The position numbers and the translations under genes were made by a program. From contig NZ_LMFQ01000024.1 of assembly GCF_001426905.1 (NCBI RefSeq), positions 719,256 to 783,255 on the forward strand: a DNA stretch of 64,000 nucleotides, given 5' to 3'. The stretch is from Caulobacter sp. Root1455 (lineage in GTDB: Bacteria > Pseudomonadota > Alphaproteobacteria > Caulobacterales > Caulobacteraceae). Shown one piece after another: positions 24,253 through 32,687 of this stretch (positions within the stretch are counted from its first letter, which is position 1; every line of letters starts with the position of its first letter). The notes beneath the pieces are model-generated. The model searched no databases and had not been told where the DNA came from. It saw nothing but the letters and a program-made list of their open reading frames with translations.

Positions 24253-24933
24253 CTAGGGGACCAGCTTGACCACCCCTTGATCGGTCCCCAGCAGAGCCTC
24301 GTCGGCCAGGTCGAGGAACAGGCCGTGGTCGACCACGCCGGTCACGGCCTTCAGGGCCGCGGCCAAGGCGGCCGGTTCGGCGATCACGCTGGACGGCAGA
24401 TCGTAGATCACGTTGCCGCCGTCGGTGATCACGATTCCCCGGTCGGCCATGCGCAGGCGCGGCGGCAACAGGTCGAACTCGGCGGCGATGTCGGCCAGCC
24501 GGTGGCCGGTGTGGACGTGGCCGAAGCGCACCACCTCGATCGGCAGCGGGAACCTGCCCAGGGCGTCGACCTTCTTGGCGGCGTCGGCGATCACCACGCA
24601 GCGCTTGGAGGCCTCCCAGACCAACTTCTCGCGCAGCAGGGCCGCGCCGCCGCCCTTGATCAGGTCCAGGCCCGGGCCGACCTCGTCGGCGCCGTCGACG
24701 GTCAGGTCGATGGACTTGACGTCGTCCAGCGCCGCCAGCGGGATGCCCAGCTCGCGGGCCAGGTTGGCGGTGGCCTCGGAGGTCGGCACGCCGCGGATGT
24801 CCAGCTTGCGCGCGGCCAGGGCCTTGACGAACCAGGCCGCCGTCGAGCCGGTGCCCAGGCCCACCACCATGCCGGCCTCGACCAGCTGCGCCGCCGCTTC
24901 ACCCGCAATCCGCTTCTGATCGTCGGCGCTCAT
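24253..24933 (-). CDS. rpiA: Ribose-5-phosphate isomerase A
   Basis: Interconverts ribose 5-phosphate and ribulose 5-phosphate in the pentose phosphate pathway. The 226-residue protein shows the phosphate-binding VGLGTGSTAAWFV, the catalytic TVDGADEVGPGLDLIKGGGAALLREK (Asp, Glu and Lys of the active site), and the C-terminal VITDGGNVIYD and VDHGLFLDLA. ATG 24933 shares one base with the glmU stop (TGATG) and has GGAAGG upstream. A GTG directly before it is a less likely start. Part of the glmU-rpiA-gor-ligase chain. Confidence 0.95.
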   Translation of the reverse strand: MSADDQKRIAGEAAAQLVEAGMVVGLGTGSTAAWFVKALAARKLDIRGVPTSEATANLARELGIPLAALDDVKSIDLTVDGADEVGPGLDLIKGGGAALLREKLVWEASKRCVVIADAAKKVDALGRFPLPIEVVRFGHVHTGHRLADIAAEFDLLPPRLRMADRGIVITDGGNVIYDLPSSVIAEPAALAAALKAVTGVVDHGLFLDLADEALLGTDQGVVKLVP

Positions 24934-26336
24934 CACTTGTCCTTCCCGGCTTTCTGGGCCGTCTTCATGGTCCGGAACTTGGTCGCCCAGCCCGACTTGT
25001 CGCCTTGCGGCGCGCGGCTCAGGGCCAGGGCGCCGTCCTCGACGTCCTTGGTGATCACCGAGCCGGAGCCCGTCATCGCCCCCTCCCCGACCCGCACCGG
25101 GGCCACCAGGGCGGTGTTGGAGCCGATGAAGGCGTTCGCGCCCACATGGGTCTCGAACTTGTCGAAGCCGTCGTAGTTACAGAAGATCGTGCCGGCTCCG
25201 ATATTGGCTTTTGGGCCAATCGAGCCGTCGCCCAGATACGACAGGTGGTTGGCCTTGGCCCCGGCCCCGACCTTGACCTTCTTGACCTCGACGAAGTTGC
25301 CGATGTGGGCGTCCGGACCGATGTCCGCGCCGGGCCGCAGGCGGGCGTAGGGACCGATCAGGGCGCCTTCGCCGACGGTCGCGCCTTCCAGGTGGCTGAA
25401 CGCCTTGATCACCGCGCCGGACGCGACGCTGACGCCGGGTCCGAACACCACGAACTGCTCGACCGTGACGCCGGGCGCCAGCTTGGTGTCCCAGCTCAGG
25501 TGCACGGTGTCCGGGGCCGGCATGGTCACGCCCTCGACCAGCAAGGCGGAACGGCGGGCCGCCTGCCACACCGCCTCGGCGGCGGCCAGTTCGCCCTGGG
25601 AATTGACGCCCTGCACCGCCGCCTCGGGGGCGAAGGCGGCGCGCGTCGACAGCGCCCGGTCATGGGCCAGGCCGACCACGTCGGTCAGGTAGTATTCCTG
25701 GTTGGCGTTGTCGTTGCCGACATTGGCCAGCAGGTCGAACAGCAGGGCGCGGTCGGCGGCCAGGACGCCGGAATTGCAGTGCTTGACCTGCTTGACGGTG
25801 TCGTCGGCGTCCTTGGCCTCGACGATCCGCAGCAGCACATGGCCGGGGGCCAGGATCAGCCGGCCGTAGGCGCCGGGGTTGGCGGCCTCGAAGCCCAGCA
25901 CCGCCACGTCCGCGCCCTTGGCCCGCAGGTCGAACAGCGGCTCGATCACCGGGGCGCTCAACAGCGGGCAGTCGGCGAAGGTCACCACCACGTCGCCGTC
26001 GAAGTCGGCCAGAGCCTCGCGGGCGGCCAGCACGGCGTGGCCGGTGCCCTGGGGCGGATCCTGCAGCACGGTCGCCCCCTCGCCCAGGCGCTTGCGGGCA
26101 TGGTCGCCGACCCGCGGGCTGTGGGCGCCGACCACGACGACGATGCGCTCGCAGTTCAGGGACTGGGCGGCGTCGATCGCGTGATCCAGCAGGGTCCGGC
26201 CGCCGATCCGGTGCAGCACCTTGGGCGTCGGCGACTTCATCCGCGTGCCCTGGCCGGCGGCCAGGATGACGGCCGCGCGGGGACGCGCCGGACCAGACCC
26301 AGAACCCGGCAGGGGCGACGAAGCGGCGTTGGACAT
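24933..26336 (-). CDS. glmU: Bifunctional GlcNAc-1-P uridyltransferase / glucosamine-1-P acetyltransferase
   Basis: Makes UDP-N-acetylglucosamine for peptidoglycan and lipopolysaccharide. The 467-residue protein starts with the nucleotidyltransferase loop AVILAAGQGTRMKSPTPKVLH (about residues 20-40), then GTGHAVLAAREAL and the DCPLL sequence. The C-terminal left-handed beta-helix is built of hexapeptides, for example VGEGALIGPYARLRPGADIG, and holds the acetyltransferase residues in SYLGDGSIGPKANIGAGTIFCNYDG. ATG 26336 is supported by the domain start; a much longer upstream frame has no family similarity. It is divergent from gph, with 69 bp between. Confidence 0.96.
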   Translation of the reverse strand: MSNAASSPLPGSGSGPARPRAAVILAAGQGTRMKSPTPKVLHRIGGRTLLDHAIDAAQSLNCERIVVVVGAHSPRVGDHARKRLGEGATVLQDPPQGTGHAVLAAREALADFDGDVVVTFADCPLLSAPVIEPLFDLRAKGADVAVLGFEAANPGAYGRLILAPGHVLLRIVEAKDADDTVKQVKHCNSGVLAADRALLFDLLANVGNDNANQEYYLTDVVGLAHDRALSTRAAFAPEAAVQGVNSQGELAAAEAVWQAARRSALLVEGVTMPAPDTVHLSWDTKLAPGVTVEQFVVFGPGVSVASGAVIKAFSHLEGATVGEGALIGPYARLRPGADIGPDAHIGNFVEVKKVKVGAGAKANHLSYLGDGSIGPKANIGAGTIFCNYDGFDKFETHVGANAFIGSNTALVAPVRVGEGAMTGSGSVITKDVEDGALALSRAPQGDKSGWATKFRTMKTAQKAGKDK

Positions 26337-26405
26337 GGGCGAAGCGACTCCCGAAGCACGGACCAAAGTTGCATTAGCCGCGCGTTTAGCCGAAAGGCCA
26401 GAGTC

Positions 26406-27149
26406 ATGCATGCCCAGAACGACATTCTCGCGGCCCCCATCCCGAACGAAATCCTGAACGGCGCCACGATCGCCTTCGATCTCGACGGCACCCTGGTCGA
26501 CACCGCTCCGGACCTGGTGGCCTCGCTGAACATCATCCTGGCCGAGGAAGGCCTGCCGCCCCTGCCGTTCGACGACGTGCGCAAGATGGTCGGGCGCGGC
26601 GCCAAGGCCCTGCTGGAGCGCGGCTTCGCCGCCGCCGGCGCGCCGCTGGACGCCGACCAGGCCCCGCTCCTGGTCGAGCGCTTCATCGCCCTTTATCTGG
26701 GCCGCATCGCCCACGAGAGCGCGCCCTTCCCCGACGTGGTCGACACCCTGATCGCCCTGCGCGCGGCCGGCGCCAAGCTGGCGGTCTGCACCAACAAGCT
26801 GACCCACCTGTCGGTCGCCCTGCTCGACGCCCTGGACCTGACCCGGCACTTCGACGCCGTGGTCGGCGCCGACAGCGCCCCCGCCGCCAAGCCCGACCCC
26901 CGCCACGTGCTGGCGACGATCGCGGCGGCCGGCGGCGATCCGGCCCGCGCCGTGATGGTCGGCGACAGCATCAACGACGCCCTGGCCGCCAAGGCCGCCA
27001 AGGTGCCGACCCTGCTCGTCACGTTCGGCTACACCGAGGCTCCGGTCGAGACCCTGGGCGGAGATCTGTTGATAGACGCCTTCTCCGACGTCCCTTCCGC
27101 CTGCATCGCGCTTTTGACCTCTTGCGGTCCCGGAACGACCGGGCTATAG
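26406..27149 (+). CDS. gph: Phosphoglycolate phosphatase
   Basis: HAD-superfamily hydrolase (247 residues) that removes phosphate from 2-phosphoglycolate produced during DNA repair. Motif I is FDLDGTLVDTAPDL (Asp at about residue 25), motif II is VCTNK, and motif III/IV are KPDPRHVL and MVGDSINDALAAKAA. The helical cap between residues 35 and 95 is the subclass IA type usual for Gph. Start ATG 26406 (MHAQ) follows a leader of 69 bp from the divergent glmU start. A tRNA-Val gene follows 45 bp after the stop. Confidence 0.9.
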   Translation: MHAQNDILAAPIPNEILNGATIAFDLDGTLVDTAPDLVASLNIILAEEGLPPLPFDDVRKMVGRGAKALLERGFAAAGAPLDADQAPLLVERFIALYLGRIAHESAPFPDVVDTLIALRAAGAKLAVCTNKLTHLSVALLDALDLTRHFDAVVGADSAPAAKPDPRHVLATIAAAGGDPARAVMVGDSINDALAAKAAKVPTLLVTFGYTEAPVETLGGDLLIDAFSDVPSACIALLTSCGPGTTGL

Positions 27150-27194
27150 GCCCGTCCCTCTCGCGGCGAGGTCTTCGGATCTCACCGACACGGC

Positions 27195-27269
27195 GGATGC
27201 TTAGCTCAGCGGGAGAGCACCTCGTTCACACCGAGGGGGTCACAGGTTCAATCCCTGTAGCATCCACCA
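27195..27269 (+). tRNA. tRNA-Val (CAC)
   Basis: A 75-nt cloverleaf with acceptor stem GGATGCT/AGCATCC, D-arm TAGCTCAGCGGGAGAGC, anticodon stem CCTCG/CGAGG with loop TTCACAC (anticodon CAC), T-arm CACAGGTTCAATCCCTGT and encoded CCA at 27267-27269. Confidence 0.95.
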
Positions 27270-27545
27270 TTTCTTCTCCGACGACCTTGAAACTTGTTTT
27301 GAACGGCGGGCGGCGTGCGCCGTCGGCGCGACGCCTGTAGAATCGCCGCCGGGTGGGGCGATCGCCGCGACCGGGCGCGAGGCCATGCTCGCCGCCGTCC
27401 CGGCCACGGTCCGGCGCTGAAGCGACAAGCCGTTCGAGCGATGGGATATAATCAACCATAAGTCGTACCCATAGACTTGCTCGTCCGCATCTTGCGCGAC
27501 AGCGGATTCGGGCGCTCTTTAGGGTCACGCTTGGGGGGACTGAGC

Positions 27546-27953
27546 ATGACGCCTGGAATGCCGAGCCTCGTCGTCGCGGCGGCCGCGGCCGGCCTGCTGT
27601 CCTTTGCCGTCGCCGAAGCTCAGATCGCCCGTCCTGTTCCCGTTCGCCCGCCCGTCGGCGGATTCAATCCCGGCTTGCCGCCGCGCTCCACCGGCGACCT
27701 CAATGGCCCGCTGTCGCGGCAGCCCGCGGGAACGGCCCCAGGGCTGGGCGCGCCGACCGGAACGCCCACGACGTCGGGCAACATTGGCTCTGGCGAGAGC
27801 GTCCCCGGCGTCAGCGGCGAGACGGTCGCCGAACAGCCGCTCGACGAGACCGCCGCCGAGGCGATCATCGACGAGTACCTGAGCCGCCAGGACCTGATCG
27901 CCGCCCTGCCCGCCGTCGAAAAGGCCCGGGCCATCCGCCGTGACGGAGACTGA
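27546..27953 (+). CDS. Small secreted Pro/Gly/Thr-rich protein, unknown
   Basis: A 135-residue exported protein: signal peptide (residues 1-24, LVVAAAAAGLLSFAVAEAQ), a flexible proline/glycine/threonine-rich part to about residue 90, then a short predicted helix (DETAAEAIIDEYLSRQDLIAAL). No family recognised. ATG 27546 is chosen because it starts the signal peptide and follows GGGGGACTGAGC; an earlier in-frame start at 27477 would add an arginine-rich leader. It is the first gene of a four-gene run whose members overlap or nearly touch; it overlaps the next by 14 bp if that gene starts at 27940. Confidence 0.6.
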   Translation: MTPGMPSLVVAAAAAGLLSFAVAEAQIARPVPVRPPVGGFNPGLPPRSTGDLNGPLSRQPAGTAPGLGAPTGTPTTSGNIGSGESVPGVSGETVAEQPLDETAAEAIIDEYLSRQDLIAALPAVEKARAIRRDGD

Positions 27954-29145
27954 GGCCTTGCGCGCGACACGCCTTCTTTCGGTCGGTCTGATCCTGACCC
28001 TGGCGTTCGCCCCGACCGCGGGCCAGACCCGCGAGGACTCGCCGGCCTTCGCCCTGGGCAAGAGCATCGCCGAATCCGCCGCCCTGATCGGGGCCGCGGC
28101 GCGGTGGGGGCCGGGGCCGGTCGTCGTCTACAAGACCTGGGACTTCATGGTCGATGTCGGCGAGGCCGGGGTCGAGGCGGAAGACCGCACCCTGGGCGCC
28201 CAGTTGGTGGTGGTCGGCGAGGCCGGTCAGCGATTGGAGGACCTGAAGGCCGAGGGCCGCGACCTGCGAACCGATCCCGAGGCCATCCAGGCCATCCAGA
28301 CCCTCGACGCCCTGCGCGCCGACATGGGCTCGGGCAAGGAGGGCCTGGGCTACGTCGCCTACGCGGTCGGCCGCAATCCCGAATACGCCTTCGGCCGCCC
28401 GGGCCTGGGTCTGGTGCTGAGCCTGGCCGTGGGTCATGTGCTCGACCGCCTGGGGCTGGACAGGCTGCTCAAGCGGGTCCTGCCGGTCGACCGTCTGGTC
28501 CGCGCGACGCCCGGCGGTCCGGCGCCACGCGGGGGCGCGCTGCGGTTCCTGGGCTGGAGCAAGATGGCGACCCGCAAGGCGGCGGCCGAAAAGCTCAAGC
28601 GCGACGCCGTCGACTCCGCCGTCGAGCAGGGACTGGACGCGGCGCTCGACACGGCCGAAGCGACGGTCCGCGAGACCCTCTACAAGAAGGCCTTGAACGC
28701 CGCTCCGCCGCGACCGGTGGTGCGCAATGACGCCGAACGCCTGCAGGCCGCCCGCGCCGTCCTGGCGCCGGTCGCCGCGGCCCCGATCGTCGCCCAGGCC
28801 ATCCCGGTTCCGGCCCACGCCCTGCCGCCGCCCGTCCCGGCCGCGCCCCTGGCGGTCAATCTCTATGTCGATCCCCGCTATCTGGAGCAGGCCGTGGCCC
28901 GCGACCCCGTGCGGCGGGTGATCCAGGCCGAGGATCGCTGGACCCCGCCGTCCCGCGAACCCGCGCGCCAAGCCGAACCCGAGGCCACGCCGCCGCCCCC
29001 GCCGCCCGAACCGCCGTCCCCCTCCGAGTCGCGGTGGAAGCACGACTGGGGCTGCGCCGGGGCCGGGGTCAAGGCCGGCTGCGACTGGCCGCCGGGCCAG
29101 GGCAATTCGTGGGACGGCCAGAAGGGCAGGACCCTCAATGACTAG
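27940..29145 (+). CDS. Secreted protein with proline-rich C-terminal part, unknown
   Basis: A 401-residue exported protein: N-terminal hydrophobic signal (LLSVGLILTLAFAPTAGQ), about 200 residues rich in alanine helices, a run of alternating Lys/Arg/Ala helix (WSKMATRKAAAEKLKRDAV), a proline-rich stretch with PPPPPPEPPSP near residue 345, and a C-terminal tail with two cysteines (WGCAGAGVKAGCDW). No catalytic motif was recognised. Start GTG 27940 overlaps the gene before it by 14 bp; TTG 27958 is an alternative just outside the overlap. It overlaps the next gene by 8 bp. Confidence 0.55.
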   Translation: MTETEALRATRLLSVGLILTLAFAPTAGQTREDSPAFALGKSIAESAALIGAAARWGPGPVVVYKTWDFMVDVGEAGVEAEDRTLGAQLVVVGEAGQRLEDLKAEGRDLRTDPEAIQAIQTLDALRADMGSGKEGLGYVAYAVGRNPEYAFGRPGLGLVLSLAVGHVLDRLGLDRLLKRVLPVDRLVRATPGGPAPRGGALRFLGWSKMATRKAAAEKLKRDAVDSAVEQGLDAALDTAEATVRETLYKKALNAAPPRPVVRNDAERLQAARAVLAPVAAAPIVAQAIPVPAHALPPPVPAAPLAVNLYVDPRYLEQAVARDPVRRVIQAEDRWTPPSREPARQAEPEATPPPPPPEPPSPSESRWKHDWGCAGAGVKAGCDWPPGQGNSWDGQKGRTLND

Positions 29146-30025
29146 GTCCAGGAACGCCCGCGGACCGTGGACCGTGATCGGCGTCGTCGTTCTGGCGGCG
29201 GCGGCGGTGTTCGCGGCCCAGGTCGTGTTCACCGCCGCGGCCGAGCGCAAGGCCATGAGCGTGGCGGCGGCCAGGATCGTCTCGGTGCGCCACTATGCCG
29301 GCCCGCTGGCGGTCGAGCGCCTGGGCCGCCTGGGCCGCGACTTCGACGCCACCGCCTCGGGAACCCTGATCCTGCGGGTCGAGCACGGCCTGGTCGCCCT
29401 GCGGCCGGACGGCGGAGTCGACGCCCTGCCCGCCAAGGGACCGACGGCCGACAGTTTCGCCCTGGACACCCAGGACAACCTGCTGACCGTCGCCGGCGGC
29501 TATTTCGGGCGGCTGACCGAGGCGGGCGAGGCCCAGCCCGCCGTGCCCCTGCCCTATGACGACGCCCGCCTGGCCCGGTCGATCCATCCCGGCGCGGTCT
29601 ATCTGTTCGGCGGCGGGGGCGGCGAGCAGCGGCTGTACCGCTTCTGGGACACCGGCAATTTCGAGGTCCTGCTGGCCTCGCCGACCCCCATCCTCGGCGT
29701 CACGGACACCGCCCAGGCGGTCTATGTGGCCGGCGCCGATCGCGTCGTTCGGCTGGACGGCCGCGGGGCGGTGACGGTGTTCCGGATCCCGCCCGGGGCG
29801 GGGCTGGGCCCGATCGTCTCGGTGGCGGCGACCGCCGGCGGCCAGGTGCTGGTCTCGACGGCGAACCAGGTCTTCGCGATCGGCGGCGGGGCGGCGGCGA
29901 CCGTCGTCAACGACAGCGGCGGCGAACTGCGGGCGCGCGGCGACCGGGTCTATGTGCTGGATCGCACGCGGGGCCTGATCTACGCGCTCGACCCCGCCCC
30001 TTGGCCGGCGGCCAGGAAGGGATGA
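29138..30025 (+). CDS. Membrane-tethered beta-propeller-like protein, unknown
   Basis: A 295-residue protein with one N-terminal membrane helix (about residues 11-34) and a long periplasmic part of repeated beta strands with small turns (GTLILRVEHGLVALRPDGGV, LTVAGGYFGRLTEAG, VYVAGADRVVRLDGRG, VLVSTANQVFAIGGG, DRVYVLDRTRGLIYALD), which resembles propeller blades of the NHL/PQQ kind. No enzyme residues are obvious; a structural or sensing role is possible. It overlaps the previous gene by 8 bp, and its stop lies 5 bp before the chosen start of the next one. Confidence 0.55.
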   Translation: MTRSRNARGPWTVIGVVVLAAAAVFAAQVVFTAAAERKAMSVAAARIVSVRHYAGPLAVERLGRLGRDFDATASGTLILRVEHGLVALRPDGGVDALPAKGPTADSFALDTQDNLLTVAGGYFGRLTEAGEAQPAVPLPYDDARLARSIHPGAVYLFGGGGGEQRLYRFWDTGNFEVLLASPTPILGVTDTAQAVYVAGADRVVRLDGRGAVTVFRIPPGAGLGPIVSVAATAGGQVLVSTANQVFAIGGGAAATVVNDSGGELRARGDRVYVLDRTRGLIYALDPAPWPAARKG

Positions 30026-30030
30026 CCGGC

Positions 30031-30873
30031 ATGGCGGCGCGCAAGAGCCCGGTGGGCTGGATTCTGCTGGTCCTGGCGGTGGTCGGCGCCGTCGTCTGGT
30101 TTCGTAGCGCCGCCAACACCCCCCTGCCCGTGGACCGGGCCATCGCGCGCGGCCAGGTGACGGTGTCGTTCGCCGCCGCCGACGCCGCCCATTCCACCCT
30201 GACGATCACGCGAGCGGGCGCCGACGGAGCCCTGACGGTGGTCGTTCCGGCCGGCGCGCCGATTTACAGCGCCGCCGCCGGCGACCAGCGCCTGGCCGTG
30301 GCCCGCACGGTCACCGTCCGCCTCGCCAAGGGGCAGTCGCAGGCCAGCGTCGCCCTGGAGACCTATTGCCTGGATCAGTTCGCCCTGCAGCCCACGCCGA
30401 CCACCGCGCTGTCCTTCTCGCCGCCCAGCGACGGCACGGTCGTCGAGGAGACCGAGCCGCTGCGCAAGCTGATCGCCTGCCTGGACGGCTCGACCCAGCC
30501 CCACGACGCGCGGCAGTTCGCGGTGTGGATGGTGTCGCAGAACTATCTCGACCTTTCCTACGCCCAGGCGCGCGGCCGGATCCGCGAGGCCTATCGCCAA
30601 GTGCTCGACGACCAGGCCCGGACGGCGCTGAACGGCGCGGTGCGCGATCAGGTCGCCGCCGCCCTGCCGGGCGCCTCGTCGGCCGACATCGACGCCGCGG
30701 TGACCCGCATCGGCGGCCAGCGCCTGGCCGGCAAGCTGGACGCCCGGGCCGAGCGGATGACCGCCGCCGACCTCAAGGGCTTCCTCGGCGGCGGGGCCCA
30801 GGCGCTGGAGAGCTGCGGCTACCAGACCCAGGTCCTGGAATTCTTCAAGGACGCTCCCAAGGCGAGCGCCTGA
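30031..30873 (+). CDS. Membrane-tethered protein of unknown function
   Basis: A 280-residue protein with one N-terminal membrane helix (GWILLVLAVVGAVVWF). A predicted beta-rich domain (VTVSFAAADAAHSTLTITRAG, TVVVPAGAPIYSAAAG) is followed by a helical C-terminal half (RQFAVWMVSQNYLDLSYAQA, RIREAYRQVLDDQA, ALESCGYQTQVLEFF). Three cysteines. No known family. ATG 30031 is chosen because GGAAGGG lies 9 nt upstream; ATG 30022, overlapping the previous stop, is too close to that site. Last gene of the four-gene run; an 86-bp gap follows. Confidence 0.55.
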   Translation: MAARKSPVGWILLVLAVVGAVVWFRSAANTPLPVDRAIARGQVTVSFAAADAAHSTLTITRAGADGALTVVVPAGAPIYSAAAGDQRLAVARTVTVRLAKGQSQASVALETYCLDQFALQPTPTTALSFSPPSDGTVVEETEPLRKLIACLDGSTQPHDARQFAVWMVSQNYLDLSYAQARGRIREAYRQVLDDQARTALNGAVRDQVAAALPGASSADIDAAVTRIGGQRLAGKLDARAERMTAADLKGFLGGGAQALESCGYQTQVLEFFKDAPKASA

Positions 30874-30959
30874 GAGACGAGGTGCAGTTCAGAGTCCGCG
30901 TTCCCGACACCGCGAGCGGCCCGAACCGGACCGCCGCGCCACAACAAAGGTAAGACAAG

Positions 30960-31571
30960 ATGATCCCTTCGACTCGCCGCGCTTTTGCCGTTTCCGTCTT
31001 CGCCTTGACCACCGTCCTGGGAACAGCGGCCTACGCCGCCGATCCGCCCAGCGGCCAGCAGATCACCAGGGAAGAGGTCAAGGCCGCCGAGAAGGCCTGG
31101 GGCGACGAGCTCGTGAAGATCTCCGAGGCCTATGACGAGGGCGACATCGACAAGGCCAGGCCGCTCGCCATCTCGATGATCAACAGGCTCTACGGCTACA
31201 ATCTCGGACCGGTGCTGTTCAAACCGACCTTGACCCAAGAGCCCCAGACCTTCCGCCTGACCAAGGAGGGCGCCCTGGCCTATTTCATCGGCCATGACTC
31301 CAACTATCCCGACACCGGCTTCGCGCTCAAGCACTGGCGCATGGTGGTGGTCGACGACGTCGGCCTGCAGATCAACGGCGCCGTGGCCAACACCATGGGC
31401 AAGGTCACGTTCTGGGACAGGGACAAAAAGCCCACCACTGTCGACAAGACCTGGACCTTCAAGAAGGACGACAACGGCGTGGTGCGCATCATCCTGCACC
31501 ACTCCTCGCTGCCCTACACCGGCCCGCCGGAGCCCTGCCCCTGTCGCCCCTCTGATCCCGTCGCCCATTGA
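30960..31571 (+). CDS. Secreted NTF2-like-fold protein, unknown
   Basis: A 203-residue exported protein: signal peptide (to about residue 26, TAAYA-ADPP), then a compact alpha+beta domain with EVKAAEKAWGDELVKISEAYDEG, LYGYNLGPVLFKPT, GHDSNYPDTGFALKHWRMV and RIILHHSSLPY. Similar periplasmic proteins are known in other proteobacteria, where some are named phosphoribosyl-AMP cyclohydrolase; the required histidine-biosynthesis zinc motifs are not present here, so that name is not used. The fold guess (SnoaL/NTF2) rests on the WxxG and LHHSS parts and is tentative. Confidence 0.6.
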   Translation: MIPSTRRAFAVSVFALTTVLGTAAYAADPPSGQQITREEVKAAEKAWGDELVKISEAYDEGDIDKARPLAISMINRLYGYNLGPVLFKPTLTQEPQTFRLTKEGALAYFIGHDSNYPDTGFALKHWRMVVVDDVGLQINGAVANTMGKVTFWDRDKKPTTVDKTWTFKKDDNGVVRIILHHSSLPYTGPPEPCPCRPSDPVAH

Positions 31572-31574
31572 TCC

Positions 31575-32591
31575 TCAGGCGATCGCGAGACCGTCGAAAG
31601 GCAGCGCCCCGAGGAAATCGGCGGCGTCGAAGGCTTCGCCCGGCGCGAGCGCCCCGCTCGCGCCGCCGCCCGCCAGCAGGCGCTCGACGGCCTCGCAGAC
31701 CAGCGGCGCGGTGAACCCGTAGATGTCGCGGCCGGACGCGGTCGCGCGCCGCGTCTGGTCGCCGCGCCGCACGATCGCCTCGACGACGAACCTCTGGGCC
31801 GACAGCCCGCGCTCGTCGATGGCGGTCGGCGGCGGGGTCGCCGCGTCCCGGACGTCGGCCAGCGCCGTCTCGCCGAGGAAGGTGTCCAGCCGCGCGGTCT
31901 TCAGGTGCCGGGCGATGACGACGACCTCGGAGAACGGCACCTCGACCATCGCCTGCGAGCCTAGCGGTTCGGGGAAGATCCAGGTCGTTCGCGGCGCCGG
32001 ATTGGGCAGCGGCGCCAGTCGTCCCCCGACGATCACCTGGCGCGGCGCGGTGTTGCGGGCTCCAGTGACGCGCGTGCCCTTCGTCGGCCACCAGCGATCG
32101 ATGCCGATGCCGATCTGGATGTCGTCGGCCTCCGCCCAGCCGCCCATGGCCGCCGTCACCAGAAGGTCGGCGAGCCCGCCGTAGAAGCCCATCGCCGGCA
32201 GGACGACCAGGCCGGCCGCGCGGGCTGGCCCGTCGAACCGGTCGAACACCGCCTGGGCGCTGGGCTGCTCGGCCGAGACGTCGACATAGTGGGCGCCCGC
32301 CCGCAGCGCCGCGGCCGCCACCGCCTCGGCGGTGTCGAGGAACGGCCCCGCGCAGTTGATCACCGCGGCCGCGCCCTCGAACGCCCGGTCGAGGGTCTCG
32401 GGATCTTCGACGCTCGCCGTGCGGATCGCGACGCCGCCATCGGAAAAGGCGGCCTCCAGCGCCTCGGCCCGCCGCCCCACCGCCACGGGCGCCAGGCCCC
32501 GGCGCAGAAGCTCTTCGACCACGAACCGCCCGGTGTGGCCCGAGGCCCCGAACACGGCCACGCGTCGCGTGGAATTCTCGAAATTCGTCAT
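31575..32591 (-). CDS. Saccharopine-dehydrogenase-like NAD(P)-binding oxidoreductase
   Basis: A 338-residue soluble protein with an N-terminal Rossmann fold: VFGASGHTGRFVVEELLRRG (glycine motif), NCAGPFLDTAEAV and HYVDVSAEQ, typical of the saccharopine-dehydrogenase/trans-acting enoyl-reductase family. The C-terminal part (GTRVTGARNTAPR onwards) is longer than a lone Rossmann domain and probably binds substrate. Which substrate is unknown. It is divergent from a TetR regulator, with operator palindromes between them, so it is very probably that regulator's target. Confidence 0.75.
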   Translation of the reverse strand: MTNFENSTRRVAVFGASGHTGRFVVEELLRRGLAPVAVGRRAEALEAAFSDGGVAIRTASVEDPETLDRAFEGAAAVINCAGPFLDTAEAVAAAALRAGAHYVDVSAEQPSAQAVFDRFDGPARAAGLVVLPAMGFYGGLADLLVTAAMGGWAEADDIQIGIGIDRWWPTKGTRVTGARNTAPRQVIVGGRLAPLPNPAPRTTWIFPEPLGSQAMVEVPFSEVVVIARHLKTARLDTFLGETALADVRDAATPPPTAIDERGLSAQRFVVEAIVRRGDQTRRATASGRDIYGFTAPLVCEAVERLLAGGGASGALAPGEAFDAADFLGALPFDGLAIA

Positions 32592-32603
32592 GGCGCAACC
32601 TCG

Positions 32604-32645
32604 CTACAGACCTGTCTGTTCGCATAGCTACAAACAGGTCTGTAG
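32604..32645. promoter_or_regulatory. Paired TetR-type operators
   Basis: The divergent gap contains two arms, CTACAGACCTGT (32604-32615) and ACAGGTCTGTAG (32634-32645), that are exact reverse complements; with flanks the arms are 13 bp. Each arm also centres a shorter near-palindrome, ACAGACCTGTCTGT (32606-32619) and TACAAACAGGTCTGTA (about 32629-32644), the form expected of TetR-family half-site pairs. They lie 13-54 bp from the oxidoreductase start and 43-84 bp from the TetR start, so they would control both. Confidence 0.8.
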
Positions 32646-32687
32646 CGTGTCAACCGCCTCCGTGCTAAGAGCGGCTGGAGGTGTGTG

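Noticed and set aside
27270..27545. A small gene in the gap after tRNA-Val
   Set aside because: Frames exist, but none has a ribosome site, signal or recognisable motif; the segment is most likely the promoter region of the following operon.
30960..31571. Phosphoribosyl-AMP cyclohydrolase (hisI)
   Set aside because: The protein has a signal peptide and lacks the cysteine/aspartate metal motifs of HisI; the name would be a transferred error.
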